Source of the DNA: JABMMZ01 sp044341025
Lineage (GTDB): Bacteria > Bacteroidota > Bacteroidia > NS11-12g > UBA955
Assembly: GCA_044341025.1 (NCBI GenBank)
Contig: JBIISM010000001.1
Span: 186,001-250,000 of the forward strand
Reading direction: 5' to 3'
DNA length: 64,000 nt
Below, piece after piece: positions 36,506 to 46,200 of the stretch; position 1 is the first letter of the stretch, and each line of letters opens with the position of its first letter. The notes under the pieces were generated by a model. That model was not told the origin of the DNA. It saw nothing but the letters and a program-made list of their open reading frames with translations, and searched no databases. A program made the position numbers and the translations under genes.

Positions 36506-37413
36506 ACCGGTTTAAACAAAATTTCTGAAAGGCAAAAATACAGCATCATGCCTAAGATCAAAAGGGATAAAAATTTAAGTTGCTTGTTAAAGTCCATTCT
36601 GCTTTTACAGGCTTTCAAAGCTTCGTAATGCAGGTAGATTAACAATGAAAATATTAGATAATTGGACACTAAGATAATGCCCAAGTTGATGCTAAAAATA
36701 GAGTAGGTGGTAAGGCAAAATACGGCGCTAAACAAAAGTGCCAATTGATAATACAAAGCGCTTTTGTAACCCAGTTTTACGGCAATGGTGATTTTGTTTT
36801 TTGCCTTGTCGCTCTCAATGTCGCGGATGTTGTTGATGTTCAAAACCCCGGTGCTTAATAAGCCAATCGCTGCGGCTACCCACCAAATATGTGAATCTAT
36901 ATTTTGAGTTTGTAAAAAGTATGTGCCTACAACCGACAACAATCCGAAGAATATAAATACTGAAACATCGCCATAACCTACATAGCCATAGGGTTTGCTT
37001 CCAGCGGTATAAAAATAAGCGGCGGCTATGCCAAGTAATCCAACACCCAATAAAATCCAAAAGGAAAGGTTGATGGTTTCAATGCCAATTAAAAGCAGGG
37101 CAATACCACTGGTTAAACTCAAGCCAATTAATATGCGAATAGACAAGACCATTGACTTTTCGCTCATAGCCCCAGAGGCCATTACACGGTCGGTTCTTTC
37201 GTGGGTATCTGCGCCATTTTTAAAATCGCCATAATCGTTGGCGTAATTGCTTAATACCTGAAGAAGTATGGCGGTTAATAAACTTAAAGCAAATATGCTC
37301 GGGTTAAAACTTCCGGTTTCTGAATAGGCCAATAAATTGCCTGTGATGGCACCTGAAATGGCCAAGGGTAGGGTGCGCAAACGCGCGGCTTGTATATATA
37401 CTTTTAGAGACAA
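36496..37413 (-). CDS. menA: 1,4-Dihydroxy-2-naphthoate polyprenyltransferase
   Basis: An integral membrane UbiA-family enzyme that joins the prenyl tail to dihydroxynaphthoate in menaquinone synthesis. About eight to nine helices are seen in 305 residues. The two Asp-rich motifs are NYANDYGDFKNGAD and NNIRDIESDKAKNK. It overlaps menC by 10 bases and the SDR gene upstream also by 10 bases, so all three are translated in close coupling. Confidence 0.94.
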   Translation of the reverse strand: MSLKVYIQAARLRTLPLAISGAITGNLLAYSETGSFNPSIFALSLLTAILLQVLSNYANDYGDFKNGADTHERTDRVMASGAMSEKSMVLSIRILIGLSLTSGIALLLIGIETINLSFWILLGVGLLGIAAAYFYTAGSKPYGYVGYGDVSVFIFFGLLSVVGTYFLQTQNIDSHIWWVAAAIGLLSTGVLNINNIRDIESDKAKNKITIAVKLGYKSALYYQLALLFSAVFCLTTYSIFSINLGIILVSNYLIFSLLIYLHYEALKACKSRMDFNKQLKFLSLLILGMMLYFCLSEILFKPVWD

Positions 37414-38186
37414 GGGGTACGTCCTCCATCAACTACGATGTTAGTGCCAGTTATGTAGGCAGCAAATTCTGAACATAAGAAGCAAGCTGCATAAGCAGGT
37501 TCTTCTGGTTTGCCGAAGCGCTTCATAGGTATCTCTGCCAACATTTCGTTTTCTATTTCATCTCTTTCAACGTTTAGTTTGCCCGATTTGTTGTTGATTA
37601 TGGTATTCAAACGCTCGGTCTCTGTAGCGCCTGGTAAAATATTGTTAACGGTTATGCCGAACGGAGCCAACTCTGTTGCAATGGTTTTAGACCAATTGCC
37701 TACTGCACCTCTAATGGTATTGCTAACGCCTAAGTTGGCCAAAGGAACTTTTACAGACGTTGAAATAATATTGATGATGCGTCCAAAGTTTCTTTCACGC
37801 ATACCACCTGAAACCGCTTGAACCAATTGTTGGTTGTTGATCAAATGGGCGTTAAACGCTGCGATGAATTCTTCTGGCTTAGCATCTATGGCTTTGCCTG
37901 CGGCCGGCCCACCCGTATTGTTTATCAAGATATCTATGGGAAGAGCTGACAATGTTTTACAAATTTCCGCCACCGAAGAGGTGCTTGAAAAATCAGCAAT
38001 TAAAAATTGGTGTTCTTGGCCTTCTGAACGGTATAAATCCGATATGGTTTCACTCAAGCGTTCAGCATTTCTAGCCAATAAAATAATATTAGCACCTGCC
38101 TTAGACAATTCTATTGCTATTGCTTTTCCTATGCCTTGGCTACTGCCACAAACCAATGCTGTTTTTCCGAGTAAATTAATGTGCAC
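37404..38186 (-). CDS. Short-chain dehydrogenase/reductase lacking the Tyr-Lys pair
   Basis: A 260-residue SDR with a good NAD(P) fold: LVCGSSQGIGKAIA at 11-24 and NNTGGPAAG from residue 89. A catalytic Ser position is kept in IISTS. Where YxxxK should follow, the sequence reads SNTIR (155-159), so neither the catalytic Tyr nor the Lys is present. This variant occurs in some SDR subgroups whose chemistry is not settled. It starts at GTG 38186 just after a TAnnTTTG promoter and leads the operon with menA and menC, but it is not a known menaquinone enzyme. Confidence 0.85.
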   Translation of the reverse strand: MHINLLGKTALVCGSSQGIGKAIAIELSKAGANIILLARNAERLSETISDLYRSEGQEHQFLIADFSSTSSVAEICKTLSALPIDILINNTGGPAAGKAIDAKPEEFIAAFNAHLINNQQLVQAVSGGMRERNFGRIINIISTSVKVPLANLGVSNTIRGAVGNWSKTIATELAPFGITVNNILPGATETERLNTIINNKSGKLNVERDEIENEMLAEIPMKRFGKPEEPAYAACFLCSEFAAYITGTNIVVDGGRTPCL

Positions 38187-38190
38187 TAGG

Positions 38191-38198
38191 CAAAGGTA
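38191..38198 (-). promoter_or_regulatory. -7 promoter element for the SDR-menA-menC operon
   Basis: On the minus strand this reads TACCTTTG, ending 4 bases before the GTG start, so a leaderless GTG-start transcript is likely. Confidence 0.5.
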
Positions 38199-38281
38199 AT
38201 GTTAAAATCATTTCGCGCAAATAGGTATTCTCTATTATTCTCTTCAATTTATTTGCACTCTTTTTGTATCATTGCATTGGT

Positions 38282-40915
38282 ATGAATTACACGCGTTCGG
38301 TTTGTCTATTTCTTTTTTGTTTCCTATTCTCTCTATCAATGCTTGCACAAAAGCCTGTGATGCTCGGTGACTTTGCTCCGGGCAATAAAGGTTCAAATCC
38401 CGATTTTCTGACCGCCTGCGGCAATACCGCTTTTTTTACGGCTGAAGATGGTTTGCATGGCCGTGAACTCTGGAAAACCGATGGAACTGTTCAAGGCACC
38501 GTTATGGTTAAAGACTTATGCGTGGGCATTTGCGGTTCATCTCCTAAAAATTTATGGGCTGTTGGTTCTACGCTTTTCTTTACGGCTTATGAGAGTGATA
38601 AGGGTACGGAGTTGTGGAAAACCGATGGAACAGATAAGGGTACAGTGCGTGTAAAAGACATCAACAGTGGTCGAAGCAATTTCAGTCCGCGCTACTTATG
38701 CAATGTCAATACTATTTTGTTCTTCACTGCCGACGATGGTATGAATGGCGCTGAACTATGGCGCAGCGATGGCAGCGAGACTGGTACCTTTATGGTTAAG
38801 GACATTGATCCCGAGGGCAGCGCGCACCCAAGCATGCTCTGTGTGGCTCAAAATGTTTTGTTTTTTAAGGCTACAATAAAAGGTGAGGGTGAAAGCATTT
38901 GGCAATCGGATGGCACTGCCGCTGGGACGGTTAAAGTGAGTGCAGCAAATTCAATTCGCAATATCGGTTTTGTTCCAAATAAACAGACTGTGTTTTGGAT
39001 AGATATTGAAGACATTGGCGGTAGAATTCAAATGGGAGCCAAATTGGAACTGTGGGCGTTTACCTTCGGAACTAAAGCCCCTGTTTTGCTTAAAACATTG
39101 GATAAGAATACCTCTTCTTGGCCCAACTCAGCTTTTATTTGTGGCAATAGTGCAATGTTTTTTGGCGAGCGAAATGCCTTGTGGAAATCGGATGGCACAG
39201 TTGATGGAACTTTAAAAATAAAAAGCATACCCAATGTCTCAGACTTAGATGATTTTCAAATGGTCGATGAGCGTTTGGTATTCAATGCCAACATTAATCC
39301 CAAAGGAATTGGCTCTGCCAAAGAATCTGTTGAAATTGCAGAATACGATATCTACGTGAGTAACGGCAGCAGTGAGGGAACAGTCTTGTTAAAACACGGG
39401 AGCTATGATGAAGCTTGTTTTTTCAAAAACAACTTGATTTTTTACAGCAGAGATTTGTACAAATGTGATTTAAAATCGTCTAAACCTGAGCTTAAGAAAA
39501 TACCCAATGGAGTCAATATTCCTTTGTCTCCATCGAGTTTCTGCAGCATCAACAACAAGCTTTTATTCTTTGCCTCTACACCCGCTAACGGAAAAGAACT
39601 GTGGTGGCTTGACGATAAACTCAGCAAAGTAGAGATCTTAATTGATATCAATAAAAAAGGGAACTCCTTTGATGTGCTTAGTTTAATCAATGTTTCCAAT
39701 AACCTTTTTGTTTTTTGTGTAAACGAAGCGATTGGCTTGCAACTATGGAAAAGCAATGGCAGCAAAGAGGGTACACTTGAACTTAAGCGATTGTACCCTG
39801 ACTATGAATATATCGACATTGAAGCTAAAGCAGAATTAAATGGTCAGTTGTTTTTTATTTGTAAAAATGATGTCAAAAAGAATATTGATCTTTGGTGCAG
39901 CGACGGAACAAGCAATGGCACCCGCATCGTGCGCAGTTTTGATGTAGGCAAAACCAAGGGCCTAGACCAGCAGTTAATCGCCTTTAAAAACAAGGTTTAT
40001 TTTAACGCCAATGAGGCACTAAAAGGCAATGAAATTTGGTGCAGCGACGGCACTGAAAAAGGGACCTATCTTTTAAAAGACATTCAAAGAGGGGTTGAGT
40101 CTTCCGCTCCACAATGGTTTACCAAAGTGGGCGAGACTTTGTTTTTTGCCGCAGACAATTACAATGAAGGCAATGAACTTTGGAAAACCGATGGCACAGA
40201 CAAAGGAACTGTTATGGTGCATGATGTTTTCAATGGTGCCCATAGCTCTGATCCTATTGCGTTTAAAGCCTATAAAAACAAATTGTTCTTTGCCGCTGAT
40301 AACGGTTTGCATGGTCTTGAACTGTGGCAATCGGACGGCACTGCTGCCGGAACCTCTATGGTTACAGATATCAACAAAGGTGAGTTGGGTTCCAATCCAG
40401 AAGACCTTACGGTTTGTGGTAGTTTATTGTTCTTTACCGCCAACAATGGCAAGCAAGGCGTGGAGCTTTGGAAAACCGATGGCAAGGCAGAAGGAACCAC
40501 AATGGTGGCCGATATTTATGCCGGTAACGAAGACTCCAATCCTGGTGAACTGACTGTTTTGAATGGCGAATTGTTTTTCACCGCCAATTCGAATAAGTAT
40601 GGGGTTGAATTATGGAAGAGCAATGGCACAGAGAAGGGTACTGAAATGGTGAAGGACATTCAAAAGGGTAGCACAGGAAGCAATTGCAGAAACCTATGTG
40701 TGTTTAACGGCAACTTATATTTCGTTGCTATCTCCGGACTCAACGATCCTGAATTATGGAAATGCAATGGCAAAGGCAGCGGAACGGCAATGGTGCAAGC
40801 CGACTACAGCAGGAGCAATTTATTGCCCCCTATGTTTTTATGTGTATCCAATAATGTGCTATACTATGTGGTGGATATGCACGAATACGGCAAGGAGATT
40901 TGGAGACTGAAATAA
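38282..40915 (+). CDS. Secreted ELWxxDGT-repeat protein
   Basis: An 877-residue exported protein (signal peptide MNYTRSVCLFLFCFLFSLSM ending at LAQ) built from about fourteen units of roughly 50-60 residues. Each contains a core such as ELWKTDGTDKGTVMVKDI followed by LFFTADDG-type strands, a beta-propeller-like surface repeat found in Bacteroidota and some other bacteria. The start at 38282 is preferred over 38264 for the signal peptide. Unlike other secreted repeat proteins in this window it ends in GKEIWRLK with no type IX sorting tail. Function is unknown. Its stop abuts the convergent tsaE stop. Confidence 0.85.
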   Translation: MNYTRSVCLFLFCFLFSLSMLAQKPVMLGDFAPGNKGSNPDFLTACGNTAFFTAEDGLHGRELWKTDGTVQGTVMVKDLCVGICGSSPKNLWAVGSTLFFTAYESDKGTELWKTDGTDKGTVRVKDINSGRSNFSPRYLCNVNTILFFTADDGMNGAELWRSDGSETGTFMVKDIDPEGSAHPSMLCVAQNVLFFKATIKGEGESIWQSDGTAAGTVKVSAANSIRNIGFVPNKQTVFWIDIEDIGGRIQMGAKLELWAFTFGTKAPVLLKTLDKNTSSWPNSAFICGNSAMFFGERNALWKSDGTVDGTLKIKSIPNVSDLDDFQMVDERLVFNANINPKGIGSAKESVEIAEYDIYVSNGSSEGTVLLKHGSYDEACFFKNNLIFYSRDLYKCDLKSSKPELKKIPNGVNIPLSPSSFCSINNKLLFFASTPANGKELWWLDDKLSKVEILIDINKKGNSFDVLSLINVSNNLFVFCVNEAIGLQLWKSNGSKEGTLELKRLYPDYEYIDIEAKAELNGQLFFICKNDVKKNIDLWCSDGTSNGTRIVRSFDVGKTKGLDQQLIAFKNKVYFNANEALKGNEIWCSDGTEKGTYLLKDIQRGVESSAPQWFTKVGETLFFAADNYNEGNELWKTDGTDKGTVMVHDVFNGAHSSDPIAFKAYKNKLFFAADNGLHGLELWQSDGTAAGTSMVTDINKGELGSNPEDLTVCGSLLFFTANNGKQGVELWKTDGKAEGTTMVADIYAGNEDSNPGELTVLNGELFFTANSNKYGVELWKSNGTEKGTEMVKDIQKGSTGSNCRNLCVFNGNLYFVAISGLNDPELWKCNGKGSGTAMVQADYSRSNLLPPMFLCVSNNVLYYVVDMHEYGKEIWRLK

Positions 40916-41347
40916 TTAGTCTATTAAGTTGACTTTATAGTGTCTTGCTCCATCTGCATGTTCCAATTGCATGCTGATATGCGGCAGATCGATAAAGTCT
41001 TCTACTATTTCAGGCCATTCTATTAAACACACATGCTTAGAATCGAGATAGTCCATAAACCCAATTTCTTCCAATTCTTCAACCCGCTTTATTCTGTAAA
41101 GGTCGAAGTGGTAAACGGTTTTGCCTTCAAAAATGTAGGTGTTAACGATGTTGAACGTAGGACTGCTCACCTCACTCACACAACCCAATTCTTTGAGTAA
41201 GGCTTTAGAAAAGCTGGTTTTTCCAGTACCCAAATTGCCTTTCAATAAAACTATTGGATGCGTGTTTAAATGCGTCAGTATTTTGCCAACTAAAGTGGGT
41301 ATAAAATCTATACCACCCAATTCGTCTAAGAGAAGTTTCGGCGCCAA
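40916..41347 (-). CDS. tsaE: tRNA threonylcarbamoyladenosine ATPase TsaE
   Basis: TsaE is the ATPase partner of TsaB-TsaD in making the t6A37 tRNA modification. The 143 residues hold the P-loop LKGNLGTGKTSFSKAL, SPTFNIVNTY, and the Walker-B-like VYHFDLYRI and CLIEWPEIV segments. It is 2 bases downstream of the M48 peptidase gene on the same strand. Confidence 0.93.
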   Translation of the reverse strand: MAPKLLLDELGGIDFIPTLVGKILTHLNTHPIVLLKGNLGTGKTSFSKALLKELGCVSEVSSPTFNIVNTYIFEGKTVYHFDLYRIKRVEELEEIGFMDYLDSKHVCLIEWPEIVEDFIDLPHISMQLEHADGARHYKVNLID

Positions 41348-41349
41348 AC

Positions 41350-42153
41350 TTATTTTTTCTTGTAGTATTTTATGGCCTCAGGCAACCAAGCTTGCAAATC
41401 AGCTATACGTGTTGCATCACTCGGGTGGGTGCTTAATATTTGTGGAGGTTTAAGGCCAACAGACAACTTGCTCATACGCTCCCAAAAGGCTATTGATTCT
41501 GCAGGGTCGTAGCCAGCAAGGGCCATGAATACCAAACCGATTTTATCAGCCTCAGTTTCATGCTTGCGAGAGTATTTGAGTATGCTTAGGTTGCCCGCCA
41601 CACCAAATGCCAACCCGAATATATTTTGAGTTGCTTGTGGACTGCCCGATACAGCCACTGAAAGAATATTGCCAAGACCTTGCGCTTTCATTTGCTGGGT
41701 CATGCGCTCGTTGCCATGTTTGGCAATTGCGTGTGCAATTTCGTGGCCCATTACCACAGCCAAACCTTCTTCGTTTTGTGTAACAGGCAATAGGCCAGTG
41801 TATACAACAACCTTTCCGCCTGGCATGCACCAAGCGTTGACAGTTGGGTCTTCAACGGTATTGAATTCCCATTTATAGGCAGAAATTCTAGCGTAATATT
41901 TTCCGCCTTCATAGGTTTTGAAAAATTCAGTAATAGAGGCAGCAATGTTCTTGCCTACTTTTTTAACCAAATCGCTTTGGCTTTTATTGCTGCTAAGTTT
42001 GTTGCTTGCAATAAAATTGATGTAAGCGGTATCGCTCATTTTCTGGAGAGCAGTTTCGCTTTCCCAGGCGCTTTGTTTTCTGTTGGTAATTGGCACCCTA
42101 CTGCAGGCGCTAGTAAAAACGAGTGTGATCAGACAAATAAACAATTTGTTCAT
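41350..42153 (-). CDS. M48-family metallopeptidase lipoprotein
   Basis: A 267-residue zinc peptidase of the M48 class (BepA/LoiP-like). The N-terminal signal ends in LVFTSAC, so the protein is probably a lipoprotein in the envelope. The zinc motif HEIAHAIAKH is near residue 138, and the third ligand region is KHETEADKIG. E. coli relatives degrade misassembled outer-membrane proteins, and a similar quality-control role is inferred. It lies just upstream of tsaE. Confidence 0.9.
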   Translation of the reverse strand: MNKLFICLITLVFTSACSRVPITNRKQSAWESETALQKMSDTAYINFIASNKLSSNKSQSDLVKKVGKNIAASITEFFKTYEGGKYYARISAYKWEFNTVEDPTVNAWCMPGGKVVVYTGLLPVTQNEEGLAVVMGHEIAHAIAKHGNERMTQQMKAQGLGNILSVAVSGSPQATQNIFGLAFGVAGNLSILKYSRKHETEADKIGLVFMALAGYDPAESIAFWERMSKLSVGLKPPQILSTHPSDATRIADLQAWLPEAIKYYKKK

Positions 42154-42188
42154 ATTGGTGTTTAAGATTTAGAAGGCAAAAAGGATGC

Positions 42189-42488
42189 CTAACTGATGAG
42201 TTCAACTTGGGCAGAAAGACCTTGGTCGAGGAGAGCTGTGCACAAAGGTTCTAGTAACGCGTATCCTCCAGATTTCACAGCACATTTGCCCCTATTGTGA
42301 ACAATCCAAGCGCATTGCTCAGCTTGGCACACGTCGTGTTTACAGTATTTAACCAAACAGTTGGTAACATGCTCGAACGTATTGTAATCGTCGTTGTAAA
42401 GAACCAATTCGTATTCTTCAAAACCGGTTTCTTTTTGAAGGACATTGGATTGAGATTTTTCTTCGTGTTTATGCTGAGAAAATAACAT
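42189..42488 (-). CDS. clpS: ATP-dependent Clp protease adaptor ClpS
   Basis: ClpS delivers N-degron substrates to ClpAP or ClpCP. The 99 residues contain the conserved binding-pocket stretch VLYNDDYNTFEHV and the downstream helices (CLVKYCKHDVCQAEQCAWIV, HNRG). It is 5 bases downstream of plsY and 35 bases upstream of the M48 peptidase, so plsY-clpS-M48-tsaE may be one transcript. Confidence 0.93.
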   Translation of the reverse strand: MLFSQHKHEEKSQSNVLQKETGFEEYELVLYNDDYNTFEHVTNCLVKYCKHDVCQAEQCAWIVHNRGKCAVKSGGYALLEPLCTALLDQGLSAQVELIS

Positions 42489-42493
42489 AAAAT

Positions 42494-43132
42494 CTATTGT
42501 CTGTGTTTCTTTAAAAGTTTTGCTTTGTTTTCATTTCCTGACACCAAACGAACAATGTTCTTTTGATGGGTAAGTACCACCATAATTGCAGCAGCAATGC
42601 CAAAGGCAATGAACATTGGTTCTTCATTCTTATATACCAGAACCGCTATCAAAGGGAAGGCCATAGCCGCTAAAATACTACTCAACGATACATAACGGGT
42701 AGAAAATAAAATGACCATAAAAAGCATGATACAAGCCAAGGCAGATAAATAATGAATGCCCAAAACCATGCCTACTAAAGTTGCGATACCTTTACCACCT
42801 TTAAATTTAGAATAAATAGGAAAGATATGGCCAAATACCGATGACAAACCAAACAACAATTGAAGGTTAACAAATTTAATGGTACCAGGCTCTAAAAAAT
42901 CTAAATAACGCACCAAACTTGCAGCGGTTAAGCCTTTAATGATGTCAATAAGCAAAACAGCAGTCCCTGCTTTTTTTCCTAAAACTCTAAAGGTATTTGA
43001 TGCCCCAGAATTTCCACTTCCATGCTCTCGAATGACTATACCATAAAAGGCTTTTCCTACCCATAAAGCGGTAGGCATTGAGCCAATTAAATATGAGACA
43101 ACTACACCAATGCCAATTAACAATAACTCCAT
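42494..43132 (-). CDS. plsY: Glycerol-3-phosphate acyltransferase PlsY
   Basis: An inner-membrane enzyme that acylates glycerol-3-phosphate from acyl-phosphate at the start of phospholipid synthesis. The 212 residues show five membrane helices and the three conserved loops: GSGNSGASNTFRVLGKKAG, KFKGGKGIAT, and HQKNIVRL near the C-terminus. It leads the run plsY-clpS. Confidence 0.95.
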   Translation of the reverse strand: MELLLIGIGVVVSYLIGSMPTALWVGKAFYGIVIREHGSGNSGASNTFRVLGKKAGTAVLLIDIIKGLTAASLVRYLDFLEPGTIKFVNLQLLFGLSSVFGHIFPIYSKFKGGKGIATLVGMVLGIHYLSALACIMLFMVILFSTRYVSLSSILAAMAFPLIAVLVYKNEEPMFIAFGIAAAIMVVLTHQKNIVRLVSGNENKAKLLKKHRQ

Positions 43133-43163
43133 TCTAGATTCTATTTTTTAAAGAGATTAAACG

Positions 43164-43171
43164 CAAAGATA
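43164..43171 (-). promoter_or_regulatory. -7 promoter element for plsY
   Basis: On the minus strand this reads TATCTTTG, 31 bases before the plsY ATG. Confidence 0.45.
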
Positions 43172-43235
43172 ATATAAAATTATTAATTAGAAAATATTCG
43201 GCACAATACAATGAATATCAATCAATTGTATGGTC

Positions 43236-46200
43236 TCATTCATCAGGGTCTGCGTCGTTCTTTTTCAAGAAATTATCCTTGGCTTTTTCACTGCCTACCC
43301 TCAAGATAAATTGTTCGTCGGCCATCTTTGTTGCTTCAGTGGTTACTATGGCCATTAATTCAGCATTGTTACTTGCTACCATCATATTGCCGCGCATGTA
43401 TTCCAAATAAATCCAATCGCCGCCATCGGTCATAATGTATATATAAATCTTATCGCCACTTCTCTTCTTTTCAATAGCAATGGTGGTGCTATACTTTTTA
43501 TTAACCACAGTGCCGTTGAACAATGGCATTAAAATACTGCCAGTAGCTATGAACTTTCTTCTGATTCTATTGAAAGCGATATCTACATCAGTAAATACAA
43601 ATCCTGTTTTGAATTCACCTTCACCTGCAATGCTTCCTGTAGCATCCAAAGTCTTAATCATTTTATTGGCCGTTTTCTCATCGCTAATTAATTCGGAGAT
43701 GGCCATTTTGTTTTCATCTGTTTTCAATGAACCGCCTGCTGACCCGGCATTTTCAGCGGTCAACATCTTTGTGATTTTACCCTTAATCTCTGCAGGGAAT
43801 GGGAAGTCAAGCCACACCATTAAATTGAATCTAAACGTACTATCAGTTGCTGCGTGTTTGGCCGATCCTGCCGTCATGAAATTTACTTTAGGCGCCACCA
43901 CATTGAAGTCGTATTTTCCTTCTGAATACACGCTGTGGTCTTTGTCGTTAAACTGTATGTAATTTCCTTTTAAAGCGTTGTTCAACAATTTGTCTTCATT
44001 GCCAATCATGAATCCATCTTTGGCTTGGTCGTAGAACATAATGCCGGTGTCCGATTGCAACTCAGGATCGCTGTAACGGCGTTTTAAGTCGAACAATATT
44101 GGATACACGTGGTTGCTGTCGTTGGCGTAGTAAACACCTATCGACAAGCGTTTGTTTTCTTTGTCTCTAGGGTTGCGCACATCAATGACTACATTTTGTG
44201 GATCCACCACATCTGTGTAGCGCAGCCATAAAGTTTCCATTTTTACAAACGAATGCATTGGTTTAACAAAACCCATAAACTCAATTGCTCGGCGGGTACT
44301 AATTATTTCAAACATGCCTTTGAAGCCAATCTTTTTGTCGAGTTTCAAAATCTTGTCTTCCGCAATTCTGCCATAGCCCACCAAGTGTTTGTCTTTGTCT
44401 ATGCGTATGCTGTCAACATACAATGGTTGTTCGGTTTTATATTTGTCTATATACCTGTAATACCCGGTAGCTGCTAAGTTGTTACCGCCATGTATAAAGG
44501 TTCTACAGTTTTTAATTTCGTGGAATTTGTCAATTTTATTGGCCTCAATTCTCGAACTGTCTAAGCGGTCCATATAGGCTTTCTCGCGCACTACGGCTCT
44601 GCCGTCAAAAGGGTAGACCCTGCTGTCGGCAACATCGATGTATGGAATTTTCTCCATAAACAATACATTCTTTACCAAGTCGAATTTGGCGTAATGGCAT
44701 TCAAATTTCACACTGTCTTTGGCATCTTGTGGCAAACCTGCAAACATTGGTTTGATAATGCCCATGCTGGTTCCAGGTTTAATTTCCATGGTCTTTTTAT
44801 TCATGTCCCACAAGTAGTCGCTCATGTTGCTCGAATAGTGGTTGTATGGAAAATGGGTGTAAGACCCCACCACATTGGTGTTGAAATGTCCCGTGCGGGT
44901 ATCAAAATCAACCACTCCTTTTACATTGTTGCACTCGAAAGCAAATTTACTTGGATCAACTGCAAATATCTGAATAGACGATGAAGCAGCAGTGGCCTTG
45001 TTAGGCCAAAGTACCATATCGTTGCTGGCAAAGTTTGCTTCGTCCCACATCAATTTACCATCACCTCTTAGGTCTTGCGGCGATAAGGTCATTTTGCCAT
45101 CAAAATGGTATTTCATTTTAAAGACTTGGAAATTGCTGTCAATCTTGGTTTGGAACATGCGGTCTTGCTTCGGATACCACTCGGTGCGCACATTGGTACC
45201 TGCCACCAAAGGGAAACGAGAACTTTCAGGTAGGTCGAAGGTCGAACTGTTTCCTACCGTTGCGTCGGGCAATAGTAAGTACTCAGTGGAATGGGAAGTA
45301 GAGGTTTGGTAAAACAAATCACCCGATCCATAAAATCCTCTATTGCTCAAGTTGATGCTCAGATCGCCTTTTCCTTTTCCGCCATACATGGGCAAACTCA
45401 CCTTGTCTACAAAACCCAAAGAGTAATCGGGTTGTATGCGTGCAATGTTTTCTATGTCCGGAAAAATGCCATCAGACAGCAAGCGGCCACCAAAGCCGAA
45501 ACCAGCAATGGTGAAGTTGTCCAAACTATCGATGGTAAAAGGATCGATTTCAAATTTAAATTTGTCGCGGTTGTAGGCATGGTTGTGGGTTGCCGCTCGG
45601 TCGTAGTTTATTTCCGACCCCCGTTCGGCTATAAATATAGGGTACTCGGCAAAGTCTTTGAGCCCCGACTTATTGTTCGACTTGTCTATCAATATCCTTC
45701 CATAGGTATTAGACAAAACACTCTCTACTTTACGCAGCGAATTGGTGTTCACATCGGGGTAATAAATAACCATACTGTCTATGGTGGTGTTGTTGATTTG
45801 AAAGCCTGAGTAATCGAAGTTAAAGTCTTGCGAATAAAAATCGATACGACCCGCACGGATCAAACCAGAAAAATGCAAGTTCTTGTTTTTCTTAATCACC
45901 AGCAACTGGTCTTTCGGAATACTCAACACGTTTTGCGAATCGGAGAAGGTAAACTTGCGCACGCCTTCCATTTTCAAATCGTGGGTATTGAAACTGTATG
46001 TAACGTTAGGCTTACCTGAAATAACGCTGCCAAAACGCAAGACATCGTAGTCTTTGCCGCCGGTGTTATTAGAATTCCAATTGTACAATTTGTCGCGCAC
46101 ATAAATGGAATCATTTTCCGGGAAGTAGTACAAGAAACCATCGTCGGCCATATCCATAACCTGTTGAATTAAGAATTCTTTTTTAGAACTAATAGCTGAG

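Noticed and set aside
38282..40915. Tandem repeats as an assembly artefact
   Set aside because: Units differ at many positions and in DNA sequence, so they are diverged protein repeats.
43480..45809. Several antisense frames of 70-170 codons inside the 1456-aa gene
   Set aside because: Low-complexity hydrophobic shadows of a well-supported long gene with signal peptide.
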